A stretch of 64,000 bases of DNA from contig JAPTYO010000026.1 of assembly GCA_036873135.1 (NCBI GenBank), positions 1,654,001 through 1,718,000 on the forward strand, written 5' to 3'. Position numbers and translations under genes: made by a program. Each line of letters opens with the position of its first letter. Within the stretch, counting starts at the first letter, position 1. Below are positions 10,776 to 21,270 of the stretch, one piece after another. This stretch comes from Clarkia xantiana subsp. parviflora. Its lineage: Eukaryota; Streptophyta; Magnoliopsida; Myrtales; Onagraceae. Below the pieces are notes generated by a model. That model ran no database searches. It saw only the letters and a list, made by a program, of their open reading frames with translations, and was not told the DNA's origin.

Positions 10776-13113
10776 ATGAGTAAGTCTTCTATCCCCGTTC
10801 CGCGAGTGACGTTATGTTCAGATGTTGGAGACGAGCCGGGTATCAACACAGTTGAGTCTCTTAAGGACCCTACGAGGATTGTGAGTTACTTCTTCAACTA
10901 TATTGATGAAGATATGTTTGAGCTGTACGCGACTTGTTGTGGACTTGATTCTGCTTTGGAGGCTGTTCTTCCCTATGACGTGCTGCCGGACTCCAGAAAA
11001 GGGCAAGTTACTATTCCTCCAAGTGATCTATCTGCGGTTTATACCTCGCAGATTAAGGAAGGTCTGCGTTTTCCCTATTGTCCTGACTTGGTGGACCTTT
11101 GTCGCTATTACCGGATATCACCCTTAAGCCTATCTCCTGCTGGCCTTCATGTATGGAGCTGTTTTCGAGTTTTGTTCCACAAGCAATCTTGGCACTATTC
11201 CACCACTCTTTTCCGATGCTTCTATCAACTGATGTGTGCAGACACGACGGGGTTGTGTGGAATGAAGATGCGTTGGCCGAACTTGCAAGATAAGGGCTTT
11301 GAGAAGCTTGGTCTTGGAGATGCCGAGTGGGATCACAAACAATGTCTAGCCGCCCCGGCTGATCGTTCTGGTTCGCATTGGCGACATCACTACTTCTTCG
11401 TATGCGATGTCTGGACTATTTGGGATGTTGACAATGTGGAGAAGGCTGATCCAGCTCCTATTTTTTCTCACATTTCCTTGGATGATAGGGAGGCGGTGAA
11501 GAGCATTCTTCGATGTCAGTAAGAACGTCGCTATCATTGTCTATTACGTGCTTCGGATCAGGATTTGATTGATGCCGGGATTCATATACTTCCTTCTGAA
11601 GATTTGGTATGTTGATATCTTTTATAACCTTTACTATGTTGCAATGTAGTTCGTTTTGATGGAAAAAGCTCGTCTTTGCAGACAACTAATGATCGTGATA
11701 ACCTGTCAGTTGGGCGTCGTGCTCGTAATATTGCCCCCACTATTCCTGAAGGCTTCGGACATGAACGTGGCAAAGGACCTAAAAGTGAGGCGTCTTCTTG
11801 TATCTTCGCTTGACTTGCTGATTTTTCAAGTTTTGTTATATTCACGTTGTCTTTGTTCCTTTAGGTAACTCTGTGCATGTGACTGAGCGCGTTGTTGCGG
11901 TACCTGCCACTAGTGTTCCCCCCAAGAGACCTGCCGCAGGGGCGTGTCCCTCGAGTGACCTGAAGCGCTCTAAACCGAGTGCGGCTATTCCAGCTCCTTT
12001 TTGCGATAAAGGGAAGAGAGTTGAGAGTCGCACGATAGCGCCTTCTGCCCCCCCCCCCCCCCCCCCGGTCGAGGGACCGGCCCGAGGAGGAGCATTCTTC
12101 CCGCCGAGGTATGCATTGTTCTACTTGACATACTTCTTATACTTAGTATATTTTTCCTAATGTCTTCCTTGTTTTACGTTGTTCTTATTGTAGCGTTGCC
12201 ACGTATTAAGTGTGATGATTGGATCCTTTCTGACGGGATTGATGTTTCCGGAAAAAACTGGTCACCTTTCTCCGCTGGTAGTCTTCATTTCCCGAAGGAC
12301 TCCAAACTTAGCACTCCAAGAGTTGGTGTGCGTGTGCTTCAAAGATGTGTTCCTCCCGGTGATCATGATGTCAAACCGTCTACTGATGAGGAGGCACAGG
12401 AATACGTTGAGAACGGCCTGGCTGAATTTGCACCGGTAGATCTTGCTCTGACTTTTTGCCTTCCTGTTGTACACATATGCTTTGTTGTTGTTGATCGTTA
12501 TTGCTTTGTTTGCTACACTTAGGCTATTTCAAGGATCATGAACATGTCTTCCTTTGTGTTGGAGCTTGTAAGTGAGAGGAAGGATACTATCAAGAAGTGC
12601 AGTACAGTTTCCCGCGAGCTTGCACAGTCCGAAGAGGAAGTGCGGAATTTGAACTCCAAGGTTGCCGATATTGATGCGTGTATTGCTACTCGTCGCGTCC
12701 ATGCTGAACAACTTGAGGCTGAGATTGCTGCTATAAAGTAGCAAATTGCGGAGAACAACAGTGTTCATGATGCCGCGCTTGCTTCTGTTCGTGACGAGGC
12801 ACACAGAGCAGGAGTTGAGAAGGGATTGGTTGAGTATCCTAGTACCCCTGCCTATTCTGCCGTCGTCCTTGCCGCTGCTAAAGCGGATCTTGCACCTTTG
12901 GTTGATGAGTTTGCCAAAGATTACATTGGCAGAGTTCATGCACTTGCCCCCAGGTTTCCGTTCGACAAGCTGGGTCCTTATTCTTCTTTTGCTGTTTAAC
13001 ATGTTGCGGATTTGCAACGTAAGGCAGCTGAAGCGGCTTCTATTGCTTTGACCTTTGGATATGACGATGCTGATGTTGAACTTGGTGTTGATTTTCTGGA
13101 CATGCTGTCTTAG
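10776..13113 (+). pseudogene. Y2 antisense gene (Transposase_28-like), five exons with three stops
   Basis: Opposite to gag, this gene starts at ATG 10776. Codons 1-248 hold the conserved plant 'putative gypsy type transposon' domain: a GLRFPYCPDLVDLCRYY motif, then S-P-A-G-L-H-V-W and a W-R-H-H-Y-F-F-V block, each with a match in the E1/E3 antisense genes. Predicted exons are 10776-11606, 11682-11784, 11865-12108, 12194-12435 and 12523-13113, all with GT...AG introns. Reading phase is kept at three of four junctions; the third fails by one base, perhaps through a 19-C run (12048-12066). The last exon is a coiled coil rich in Glu, Lys and Ala. In-frame stops lie at 11520-11522 (TAA), 12739-12741 (TAG) and near 12998. 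The molecular function is unknown. Confidence 0.75.
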
Positions 13114-14285
13114 TCCTTTGGAGATGATGATATGTTTGAGGCTTTTGTCCAAACCTTTATTTGTGTATTTGCTTTGTCTGGAACTTCGTTCTTTAGACCT
13201 TTTTTTCGATAATATAAATCGTGTGATATCTTGTTAGTAATATTTCATACCGTGAGTATCCATGTTGTCCGTATGCTTTGGATTTGAGAGATAGGATAGA
13301 TATCCTTATATGATGAACATGATGTCCGTAATTGTGAATATATGTCGCGCATTGTCGAGTGTTATGAACGCCCCTCTTGGTTGGATTCCAAGGCGAAGCA
13401 AGATGCGTACGCTAGGTACTTGTAGTGTTGTAAGTGGTAATGCACTTGGCGCGGGCACTTGGCATTGGCACTTGACATGTGGCAGTGTCGTCTTGACGAA
13501 GCAAGACTTGAGTTTATACCGTCTCTTAGTTCCACTCTAAAGCGACGTTATTGCAAGGTACTCTTTGCTTATTTTGTTGTTTTTGCGTGAAATGCTAAAG
13601 AGCAAGATAACGTTATAAAAGACTCGACTTGTAGTTTTGATGAGTTTTGTACAAGGTTTGCTTAAAGAAGCGTATAACATGAATCTATCCTTTTCGGGCC
13701 TAAGTCTTCATGGTGTATGAACCCTTAAGAGAGTATGCATACTTTTAGTGTGTGGGGTTGTCGTCTAACAAGAGGACTTCCGCCACGATGGGGTGATCAG
13801 TCCCATCATTGCATTTTCCGCATCCTGTTTTTATTCAGGGAATGGCTATGAACATGAGGATTTGCCCGAAGAATTTCACAACATGTCTTTTTTTAGTAGT
13901 AAACATGAGGTTTGCCCTCTTGGAAAGGATGTCGCAACATGTTACTTTTGATAGATGTGAACATGGGTATTGTCCTTTTGAGAAGGATATTGCACCATGT
14001 CACTTTTGGAATATTGCATGATATTGCTTTTGAATTTGTTGAAGATGCACTTGTTGATGTCACCTATTATAAGTTGCATGGCGTGATGATTATGAGTAGT
14101 ATGCACGTTGTTTTCTACTTGATGTTAATCCAGAGTATAATGCATAATGTAGAGATGTACCTACGAAAGTAAATTGACCATCATTAGATATTTGTCGTGT
14201 TTACAATAGCTTTGCGGGAAGGCGTCTATTGACTGCTTCTACCGAAATACTTCTAATAACAAAGGCATGAACTGCACTAATATTC
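13114..14285. other. Y2 interior between antisense gene and gag
   Basis: Non-coding. It contains diverged inverted matches to the Y1 arrays (GTCTAACAAGAGGACTT near 13760) and a loose series of AACATGAGG/AACATGGG units at about 13850-14010. Nothing else is recognised. Confidence 0.55.
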
Positions 14286-14786
14286 TTAAAGGTGCATTGA
14301 AAAAGATAAATTAGAAGTGGAAAGTCTATCTCGCTCAAATATATCTTGGCGGCTGAAGGCACTGTTGTTCGCGACATAGCTTCCTAGAGCTCCATGCGCG
14401 ATAAATTCTTCAATCTCCATCCTCAAGGTCAAACAACCATATGTATTATGCCCCCAAGTTTGGTGATATCGGCACCAATCTTCAATATCCCCGCCTAAGA
14501 AGGCGGTTTCGGGCTCAAGTGGTCTTGGAAGCTTGTTTTCCAGAAGCTTGACGTATATCTCTTCCACCTCCGTGTTCAAAGGGGTGAAAATGTTAGCATA
14601 ATCCATGCTTGAGCCTTCTGATTTCCTTGAAGTTTGAGCTTCCCCACTTGCGTTGAGAGGTGTGCCCCATCTCAATTCACGCTCACAAGAGATCGCAGTG
14701 TCCATCTTGTCTTTTAAGCACGCCATTGTCTTAGTTGTACGCCATCCAAATTCCCTTCCGAATAGGAAAAATGTTGATGTGTTCAT
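14286..14786 (-). pseudogene. Y2 post-protease segment with a second zinc knuckle
   Basis: This 166-codon stretch follows the protease remnant. It contains a PLEPETAFLGGDIEDW motif and then a second knuckle of the same spacing as in gag: WCRYHQTWGHNTYGC (Cys-X2-His-X4-His-X4-Cys, about residues 109-123), followed by an MEIEEFI helix. Y1 has a degenerate copy at the end of 1041-1712. In the E elements this position goes straight into RT. It may be a replacement domain of the RT-less Y family. The frame differs from the upstream segment, so at least one frameshift separates them. Confidence 0.7.
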
Positions 14787-14827
14787 GTTCAGGAAAAATG
14801 CGTTGATGACGTCCTTCTTGATTGCTC

Positions 14828-16138
14828 TCAGTGCAGTTTCATTTGAGCGAACATTCGGAAGTAGGACATGATGGATTCTTCTTCTTCCTTCTTGACATCA
14901 AGCACACTCCTCTTAGGCGAACAAATAATCCTGTCAAGTTCAGACCTTGGCGATAACTTTTCCTTCTTTCCTTCATCATCGTCGTTCGAGGCGAACAGCT
15001 TTCTCTTTGCACCAACTCCTATCATGGCAATTGGCACTTGTTTCATTTTTCTCAAGGCATTGACATAGCACTTTTGTGCGGCTGTTTGATCACCTAACAC
15101 TTCCCCAATCCCGTGAGGAGTTAGGTACTTCATTTTCTGATGAGCTGTAGATGGCACAATGTCATGTGGGTTGATCGTTGTTCTCCATAGGATGCCGTTA
15201 TATGCCCCCAGGTTGTCTACCACTACAAATGTGACGTCTATACGCAATGCCTTCCAGCCGTCTCCAAGGATAACTGGAAGTGTAATCATGCCCAATGGGT
15301 AGGTGGCCGCTCCTGCGAAACTAACCAACGGAAACGTGCTCGGCGAGAGATCGGCTTCCTTTTTTCAAATCTTCTTGAGCACCTCTATATGCACTAAATC
15401 CGCAGCACTCCCACCATCTACCAGAATCCTTTGCACGTCAAATCCATTGATGTCCATTGTTATGACCAAAGCATCATCATGAGGATACACTATGTGTTTC
15501 TTGTCGGCGTTTGAGAACGGGATGATTATGTCTTCCTTCTCTGGTTGCCGCCTCTTCCCGTACTTGGGCAGAACTTGAAGCTGTGAGGCATAGACATCTC
15601 GGGCGTTAGAAACGCTACCTCCTGCTGCTGGCCCACTGTGGATTACGTTGATGACACCACGCTTTGGCGGCGGTGGGTTTTCATTGACTTTCTCCTTTCC
15701 CTTGTTTCCCTTGCCGGGTTGCTCTGCATGGTTCTTCTTTTGTCGTTTGTCGTCTTGGTCGACATATTGCTTGAGCTCCCCTTTAAGGATGAAGTTGTTT
15801 ATGCGAAATCGCAAGGTGACACAACTGTTTGTTTCATGGCCGTAGACTTCATGGTTTTCACACCATTTATCTCCCTGTTTTCCCAATGGCCCCTTTCGGA
15901 AGTTTGCTGGCTCCCTCCACATATTATCCTCCTTCATCTTCTTTAAGATTAAGGAAAGTGGTGCATTCAAAGGAACGCATTCTGCCAGGTTTACTTCTTT
16001 TGGTCTTTGAAATTCGGGCTGATACGGCCTCTTATGGGGCTGGAATTGTCTCGCTTGCTGGGGTTTTGCTTGCTTCTCCTTAGCGCGAGCTGCACTAACT
16101 TTCGCCTTATGTTGCTCTCTGAATCGGTCTAGATCCAC
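14828..16138 (-). pseudogene. Y2 nucleocapsid and aspartic protease remnant
   Basis: The frame reads a basic linker, the knuckle [15 protein letters not shown], an INVIH motif, and the protease core with [19 protein letters not shown]. Here the usual D-T/S-G is D-G-G-S, as in the E elements. An in-frame TGA (15365-15367) splits the frame. The second half reads SYPLGMITLP-like and RTTINP-like motifs shared with E1-E3 and ends at the KCYVNA motif. The E elements continue into RT after this point; Y2 does not. The protease would be cut by the stop, so the copy is inactive. Confidence 0.85.
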
Positions 16139-16164
16139 AAATTCTTCTACCCTTGCCGCCCCAA

Positions 16165-16503
16165 TTATTCCAGTGTCTCAGCTGGGCGCCTTGACATCTT
16201 TTCAGCCAGGGCATGTCCTCTTCGGCCTAAATTTGCAATGAAGGCGCGCACGATTTCTCCTTCGGTGATGTTTCCTTGAATTTCTGAGATGTTTTGATTG
16301 AATCGGATGTAATAATCTGCTAACGACTCGTCGTTTTGCTGTGTCACCTCATTCAACGCGTTCGGCCCTTTAAGGAGTGTGCGCTCCCCCATGTATCTTT
16401 GAATGAATTTTTCCTTTAGAGATGCCCATGACGTAACGCTTCCGCATGGCAGTGAGAAGAACCAATGTGCGGCAGTTGCAACGAGAGTATTAGCAAATGT
16501 CAT
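16165..16503 (-). pseudogene. Y2 gag capsid (Retrotrans_gag) remnant
   Basis: The motif HWFFSLPCGSVTSWASLKEKF, then QRYM, DESLADYYIRFN and IVRAFIANLGRRG, is the plant retrotransposon capsid core. It aligns with WFFSLPPG...DESLAYYYQRF in E3 gag. Only about 112 codons are open. The stretch 16504-16787 is frameshifted relative to both sides. This segment is the part missing from Y1 gag. Confidence 0.85.
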
Positions 16504-16787
16504 GGCAACGTGATGCGGGTTGTCCGTTCGTCCTAGCAGAGACGCTTCATGTTATTGCACATGCTCGATTGGATCTCGTTATCCTCTGTATTTTTCTCCA
16601 CCGATTCTGTACAGGGCATCTGGAACGTGACTATGCATTAATTCATCAGAGAATGGATGCGATGCATTTTCTTCCAAGGCATGCATTCCCTTCATCTTCG
16701 ATTGCTTCATTTTTCACTCAATCAATTCTTCTAAGGCCTTAGCCGTGAGTCCCGTGATTGGGATGTCATTTTCGTGCGGGGGCTTCC

Positions 16788-17427
16788 TCACCCATCGTTG
16801 CATGTGTCAGCATGGCTTGTTATCTTAAAGTTATCCTCCTTGTGTGGGCGCTGTGAATTGCTCACAGGAGGCTGCTTCCATCTCATTCCTTTTTGTTGCT
16901 TTATGCCAACGCTTGGAGTGCATGAACGTGCTGACTCCCGCCTGGCCTGTTGATATGAATTTTCAGAGTCTCCTACTCCCTCTAGGTGTTGCAGCTTTTG
17001 CTGGTTGGCATCATGTGACGCCTCCCTGGCTGGTGCAGCTTGTTCATTAGCATGCGGGGGTGGTGGCGGAGGTGCAGCATATCCTTGACTCCTTAAGATC
17101 TCCCTGAGAGCAAGAAGTTCTTCAAGTTCCGCCATCATTGCCGGTGTGACTGTAGGTATGTTGGCTGCATTCCTTGTTTGTCGCTGTGCTGCCTCTGCTG
17201 GCATTCCTGATGGGAATTCCTGATGGGAATTCCTGATCCACCCTCGTCCCTTGCTCTCGCGGAGGCTCGTTGTTTTGATCTTCTGGCCCGTACTGTGCAG
17301 GAGGGGCATTTGCGGACGGAATGGACGAAGCCGTCGATTCTGCGTCCGGCATATGAGAAGGTCCTGGTTGACTTCTCGTTGGTTTCATCCTACTTACACC
17401 TGTCTTCTTTGGTCGTCTTCCTGTCAT
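16788..17427 (-). pseudogene. Y2 gag N-terminal region, broken by a 13-bp duplication
   Basis: Gag most likely begins at ATG 17427-17425, 48 bp after the LTR. The first frame is read to about 17233 and then shifts. A perfect tandem duplication of 13 bp (TGATGGGAATTCC at 17208-17220 and 17221-17233) explains the change of frame. The remaining part, to 16788, contains a Glu/Leu-rich helix and a proline run (PPPPPPHANEQ) matching the Y1 linker. The region is low in complexity and has no enzymatic role. Confidence 0.75.
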
Positions 17428-17456
17428 GGCTTGCAGCACGGCTTTTTGTTCGAATC

Positions 17457-17474
17457 ACTTCAGACGGTGCCAAA
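17457..17474 (-). other. Y2 primer-binding site
   Basis: TTTGGCACCGTCTG on the minus strand directly follows the LTR end ...ACAACA. It is similar to, but not the same as, the TTGGCGCCGTCTG of the E elements, suggesting a related tRNA primer or a mutated site. I did not identify the tRNA with confidence. Confidence 0.7.
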
Positions 17475-18164
17475 TGTTGTGTTCGCTTCACCAGTTGGGC
17501 AGCTTCAGGCTTTTTCCTTCACGAACAGGCTTCTTCCTTCACGATCGGGGTCGAGATGTATGTATAAGGACGGGAACGACGCAATCCTTAATACAATATC
17601 ACCGAGCCAAACTCCCAATCCTCGACCTTGAGCTCTTGATCTTCGGGTCCTGCACGAGGGGCAGAAACCAGCGTGGGAGGGGGGAATGCTGGTTGGGCCC
17701 ACTCCGACGCTCAAGTTAGCACTTCTAGAGAGAGAAAGCCTTAGAGAGAAGTCAGAGCATTTCAAGTCCAAAAGTGAGGGAATTGTCTAGAATGGGAGAC
17801 CTAGGCCCCTATTTATAGGGAACCTAAGGATCATGCCTAGTTTTGAACTACTTGATGTCGGTATGTAAGGAGGACGTATACCATCATCAAGGCGGACTAT
17901 GTATGCACCGACTTCCCGCACTTGGCAATTTAATCGGGGTGAGCATACGAGGTAAAACGGTAATCCGGACATACCCGGATTGTTTAACAATCCGGGACAG
18001 GTCCGGATTGCCGAAGCAATCCGGAAGTCCTTCGGCCCGGGAATTACGCGTATCCCGGACCGTTTTAGACTTGGGTGTCCGCGAAAGGTTTTTTTTACGG
18101 GCTTTGGGATATTTTACGAGGCCCGAAATGTAAATACGAACTCGAATTGGACAGATATCTAACA
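17475..18164 (-). repeat. Y2 5' LTR
   Basis: The LTR is 690 bp, reading TGTTAGATAT ... ACAACA on the minus strand. Its first 50 bp match the Y1 LTR. It has TATAAATAG (17809-17817, minus) and a perfect inverted repeat at 17974-17996. It begins exactly where the LINE reading frame is interrupted. The neighbouring five bases ATCTC (18165-18169) should recur at the missing end. Confidence 0.85.
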
Positions 18165-19234
18165 ATCTCGGCACACCGGGTTTTGGGGAGTAAAAAGATG
18201 CTCATCACATAAGTTGGCATTGCAGTAACTACCGACTTTATCAACACTTCCCTACCCGCGTTGTTTAGTAAAAGTGTCTTCCAACCTTGTAACTTTGCTA
18301 CAATTCGTTCCTTTAGAAATCCAAGAGCTTCCTTTTTAGATCTCCCCCATATCGTCGGCAAGCCCAAATACATCCCCGGGTTTTGCGTTACCTTGACACC
18401 CAACACTCCGGCGATGTCTGTCTTCGTTTGATCCCGTATGTTGGAGCTAAAGTAGATGGTTGATTTATCCACGTTGACTTTCTGTCCGGAGGCCTCACAG
18501 TGTTCTCCTAAAATATTTTTAAGAACCAGTGCATTCCGAGGGCCTTCTTTGATGAAAAATACCGAATCGTCAACGAAAAACAGGTGGTGTAGGTCAGGAC
18601 ATCTTCGCTTCATGCGGATACCTAGCAGATTTCCTCGGGCTACTTCGGTCGTTAACATTCGAGATAAAACGTCCGCCGCGATTATGAATAGGTAAGGCGA
18701 GAGAGGATCACCTTTACTTATACCCCGCGAGGGCTTAAAAGGTGTAGTCCGCTTTCCCTTTATTAAGATCTGATACGTAACCGTCGACACACACATCGGA
18801 ATCCATTGAACCCACAGAGGGCAAAACCCCATCTTGGTCAACATCGCACTTAGGAAATCCCACTCGATTCTATCATAGGCCTTCTCCATGTCAACTTTGA
18901 GTGCACATTCCTCCTTCTTTGTGGCAACTCTATTTCTTAGGTAATGAAAAACCTCATGTGCCACTAAAATATTATCTTGAATCAACCGACCGGAAAAAAA
19001 CGCGCTTTGGAAAGGAGTTACCATGTCCGAAAGATGTGGCTTGAGCCGATTAACCAAAACTTTCGAGATAATCTTGTACATGAAGTTGCAAAGGCTAGTT
19101 GGCCTAAACTGGCTTGGCGACGTCGGGTTGCTAGTCTTCGGGTTAAGAGCTATATTAGTTAGCCCAACCATTGGAGGAATAGTATTGGTAGTGAGAACAG
19201 ATTTGACTAACTGGTACACATCTTTGCCAACCAA
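18165..19234 (-). pseudogene. LINE ORF2: reverse transcriptase part
   Basis: RT motifs appear in order: FRPTSLCNFMYKIISKVL, QSAFFSGRLIQDNI, ALKVDMEKAYDRIEWDFL, GISKGDPLSPYLF, and the catalytic FVDD (in LFFVDDSVFF). This is the non-LTR type, which copies RNA at a nicked target. The stretch is open for about 357 codons up to the Y2 junction. Upstream codons to the endonuclease contain several stops, so ORF2 is dead. The thumb/C-terminal part is missing here. Confidence 0.9.
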
Positions 19235-19896
19235 CTTTCAGTATCTTTGAAAGAATAACCCAGGAAAGCCATCGAGTCCCGGCGCCTCTGAGCCCCCAAG
19301 CTGAAACGTAGCTCGCTTAACCTCATCGAAGGTAACCTCTGCAGTAATCTAGTCATTAACTGACTGCGAAACCAGCTCTGGCGTGACGTCCAGTGCCCGG
19401 CTCCAGTCACGCTGCCCCGACAAAGTAAACAAATCCCCATAAAACCTGGTAAACACTGCGCCTATTGCACTATCATTTGTTATATTATCCCAGTTGCATC
19501 AGTAATTTCCAATATTTTTTTTTCGACGTCGCCGATCTATGGTGGTCATATGAAAGAACATTGAGTTGCGGTCGCCGTAATTAAGCCACTTCACACGAGA
19601 CCTTTGTTTCCAATACATTTCCTCGCGTTTCCACAGTTCCCCGAGTCTCGAAGACAGCTTCTCTCTTCAAGCGCTCCAACATTTGACTGAATATTAACCT
19701 GTACAGCTCAATGTTGGGCACAGACTTCCCGAATTTGATGCCTATTGTTTCCAAAAGTACGCTTGCTCCACTTTACTAGCTTACATCGACAATGGTTAAG
19801 CTTTGTCTCCACCACAGTATGTGTCTCAACGAAAATCGTGTCCGGTGTCGCATTCCACGTTGCTTGAACTAGAGGGTCACATTCCTCATGCTCGGT

Positions 19897-20646
19897 TCAC
19901 ATCTCCTCAAATCGAAACGGCTTCGGTCCTCTAAGATCCTTGTGCTCAGGAACAATGACTATGGGGCTATGATCCGATCCTACCGCTGGTTCGTGAAAGA
20001 CTTGAGCTCTTGGGTGGACATTCAGCCATGAAAGATTGGCTAGGCCTCTATCAAGACGGTCCTTGACGAAAATACCATTACGCCGATTATTTGACCAAGT
20101 TAACATCAAACCCTGAAAGTGCATATCCAAGAGTTCAGTATCAATAATCATGCTATTGAATGAGTCGATGTGGAACTGATTCTTCCTCGGACCACCTTGT
20201 TTTTCCTCATGAGCTCGTATCTCATTGAAATCACCAACACAAAGCCATGGGGTAGACCTTCGTCTCGATAGGCGCCTAAGCTTTTGCCAAATCTCTAGGC
20301 GACTACTAAGTTGTAGGGGGTCGCCATAGACACACGTCAAAAACCAAGACGCACCCGTTGATTCACATGATACAACACAATCCACCATATTCTTTGACTT
20401 GTGTAGAATAGATACATCAACCTCTTTCGTCCACCACAACGCTAACCCTCCCGATCGACCATTCGGTTCAACATACATCGCCCTATCCATCCGGAGTTCT
20501 CGACGAGCCCGCTCACAAACTACCGACTTATTTTTTGTTTCCATAAGGAAGATTATGGCCCGCGTAAATCTTCCCCGGAGATCCTTGAGGTGAGGAATCG
20601 TCAGGTCGGATCCAAGTCCCTGACAATTCCAAGATAGTAGACTCAT
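19897..20646 (-). pseudogene. LINE ORF2: AP-like endonuclease part
   Basis: The stretch starts MSLLSWNCQGLG. Later motifs are METK, VYGDP, GDFNEI, TWSNNR, DRGLAN and GSDHSPI, which are the metal-binding and catalytic stations of L1 endonuclease. About 249 codons are open before the first stop. The ATG lies four bases inside the ORF1 stop (ATGA overlap at 20643-20646). Confidence 0.9.
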
Positions 20647-21044
20647 GGACCCTGTGTGGCTGTGTCGGGACAGCCACCAAAACCCTTTACAATAGCTAGC
20701 TCAAAACCACCACCCTCTGAACGCTCCATCGACAAATTCCCACTCCGACTGATTTGTTTTCCTCGACCACGACTCCGTCTTGGTCGACCACACCCTCTCC
20801 CTTTAGCCATTATGCTTCCACCCCTTGCAGTCGGATTTGAAGCAGAAATTTTGACCTTTTTTAAACGGTGGTCTACTTCTGTATTATCCTCCGGTGATTT
20901 CCTCTTGATCGCCATCTTGTTTACAAGAGGACTCAGTCCCGTAGAGGAATCTGGTATAATTCCTTCACGTATCGGAGAAAGGCATTCATCTGCTACAGCC
21001 ACCATAGCTAAATTCTCTTCAGCATGCGTTGTACTGATCAAACC
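20643..21044 (-). pseudogene. LINE ORF1 C-terminal fragment
   Basis: About 132 codons, strongly basic (RPRRSRGRGKQISRSG), end just at the ORF2 start. The position, charge and ATGA overlap identify it as the nucleic-acid-binding ORF1 tail. The N-terminal part is missing because the LINE is 5'-truncated. Confidence 0.75.
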
Positions 21045-21270
21045 TGAGTACCGAAAGGGCGTAGTTAAAAAATAATGTTTTTTAATTCGTAATTGAACTC
21101 CCGAACTCGAATTTTTGATCGTAGACCGATTTTATACCTACGTGTTTAATTCGTTATTCACTTAGGTAATTTAGGATTCTAGTTAGCCTAGTAATTAACT
21201 AGTGGCGACTCTTTTCAAATCCACGTTTTTCAAAACGTAATTCGCCCTAGGTCAGATTTTAGGTGTGACA
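21045..21270 (+). repeat. X': 3' tail of an X-family LTR
   Basis: The block aligns with 61610-61836 of the X 3' LTR: the GAGTACCG start, GAACTCGAATTT, ATTTTATACCTA, TTTAGGATTCTAGTTAGCC, CGACTCTTTTCA and the end TGTGACA. The rest of this LTR is expected beyond the LINE and Y2, left of the window. It ends in the usual CA and abuts the Y3 LTR, so X' was inserted there. Confidence 0.85.

Larger units (their letters stand above)
8567..18164 (-). mobile_element. Y2: non-autonomous Tat-like LTR retrotransposon, 3' end not in window
   Basis: The element reads right to left. It has a 5' LTR at 17475-18164, a primer-binding site, gag and protease remnants at 14286-17427, a plus-strand antisense gene at 10776-13113, a palindromic array at 9776-10440 and a spacer to 8567, where Y1 interrupts it. 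No RT, RNase H or integrase is present over about 9.6 kb, so it is non-autonomous. It lies inside a LINE: the LINE reverse-transcriptase frame reads up to 18165, where the LTR begins with TGTTAGATAT. The remaining Y2 3' LTR and the LINE tail should lie left of the window. Confidence 0.8.
18165..21044 (-). mobile_element. L1-type LINE, 5'-truncated and interrupted by Y2
   Basis: The element reads minus. It has an ORF1 tail (20643-21044), an endonuclease (19897-20646), a decayed linker with many stops (19235-19896) and a reverse transcriptase (18165-19234). ORF1 and ORF2 overlap by the four bases ATGA, a common LINE arrangement. The 5' end adjoins an LTR remnant at about 21045. The 3' part of RT and the tail are absent because Y2 entered at 18164/18165. 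Confidence 0.85.
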
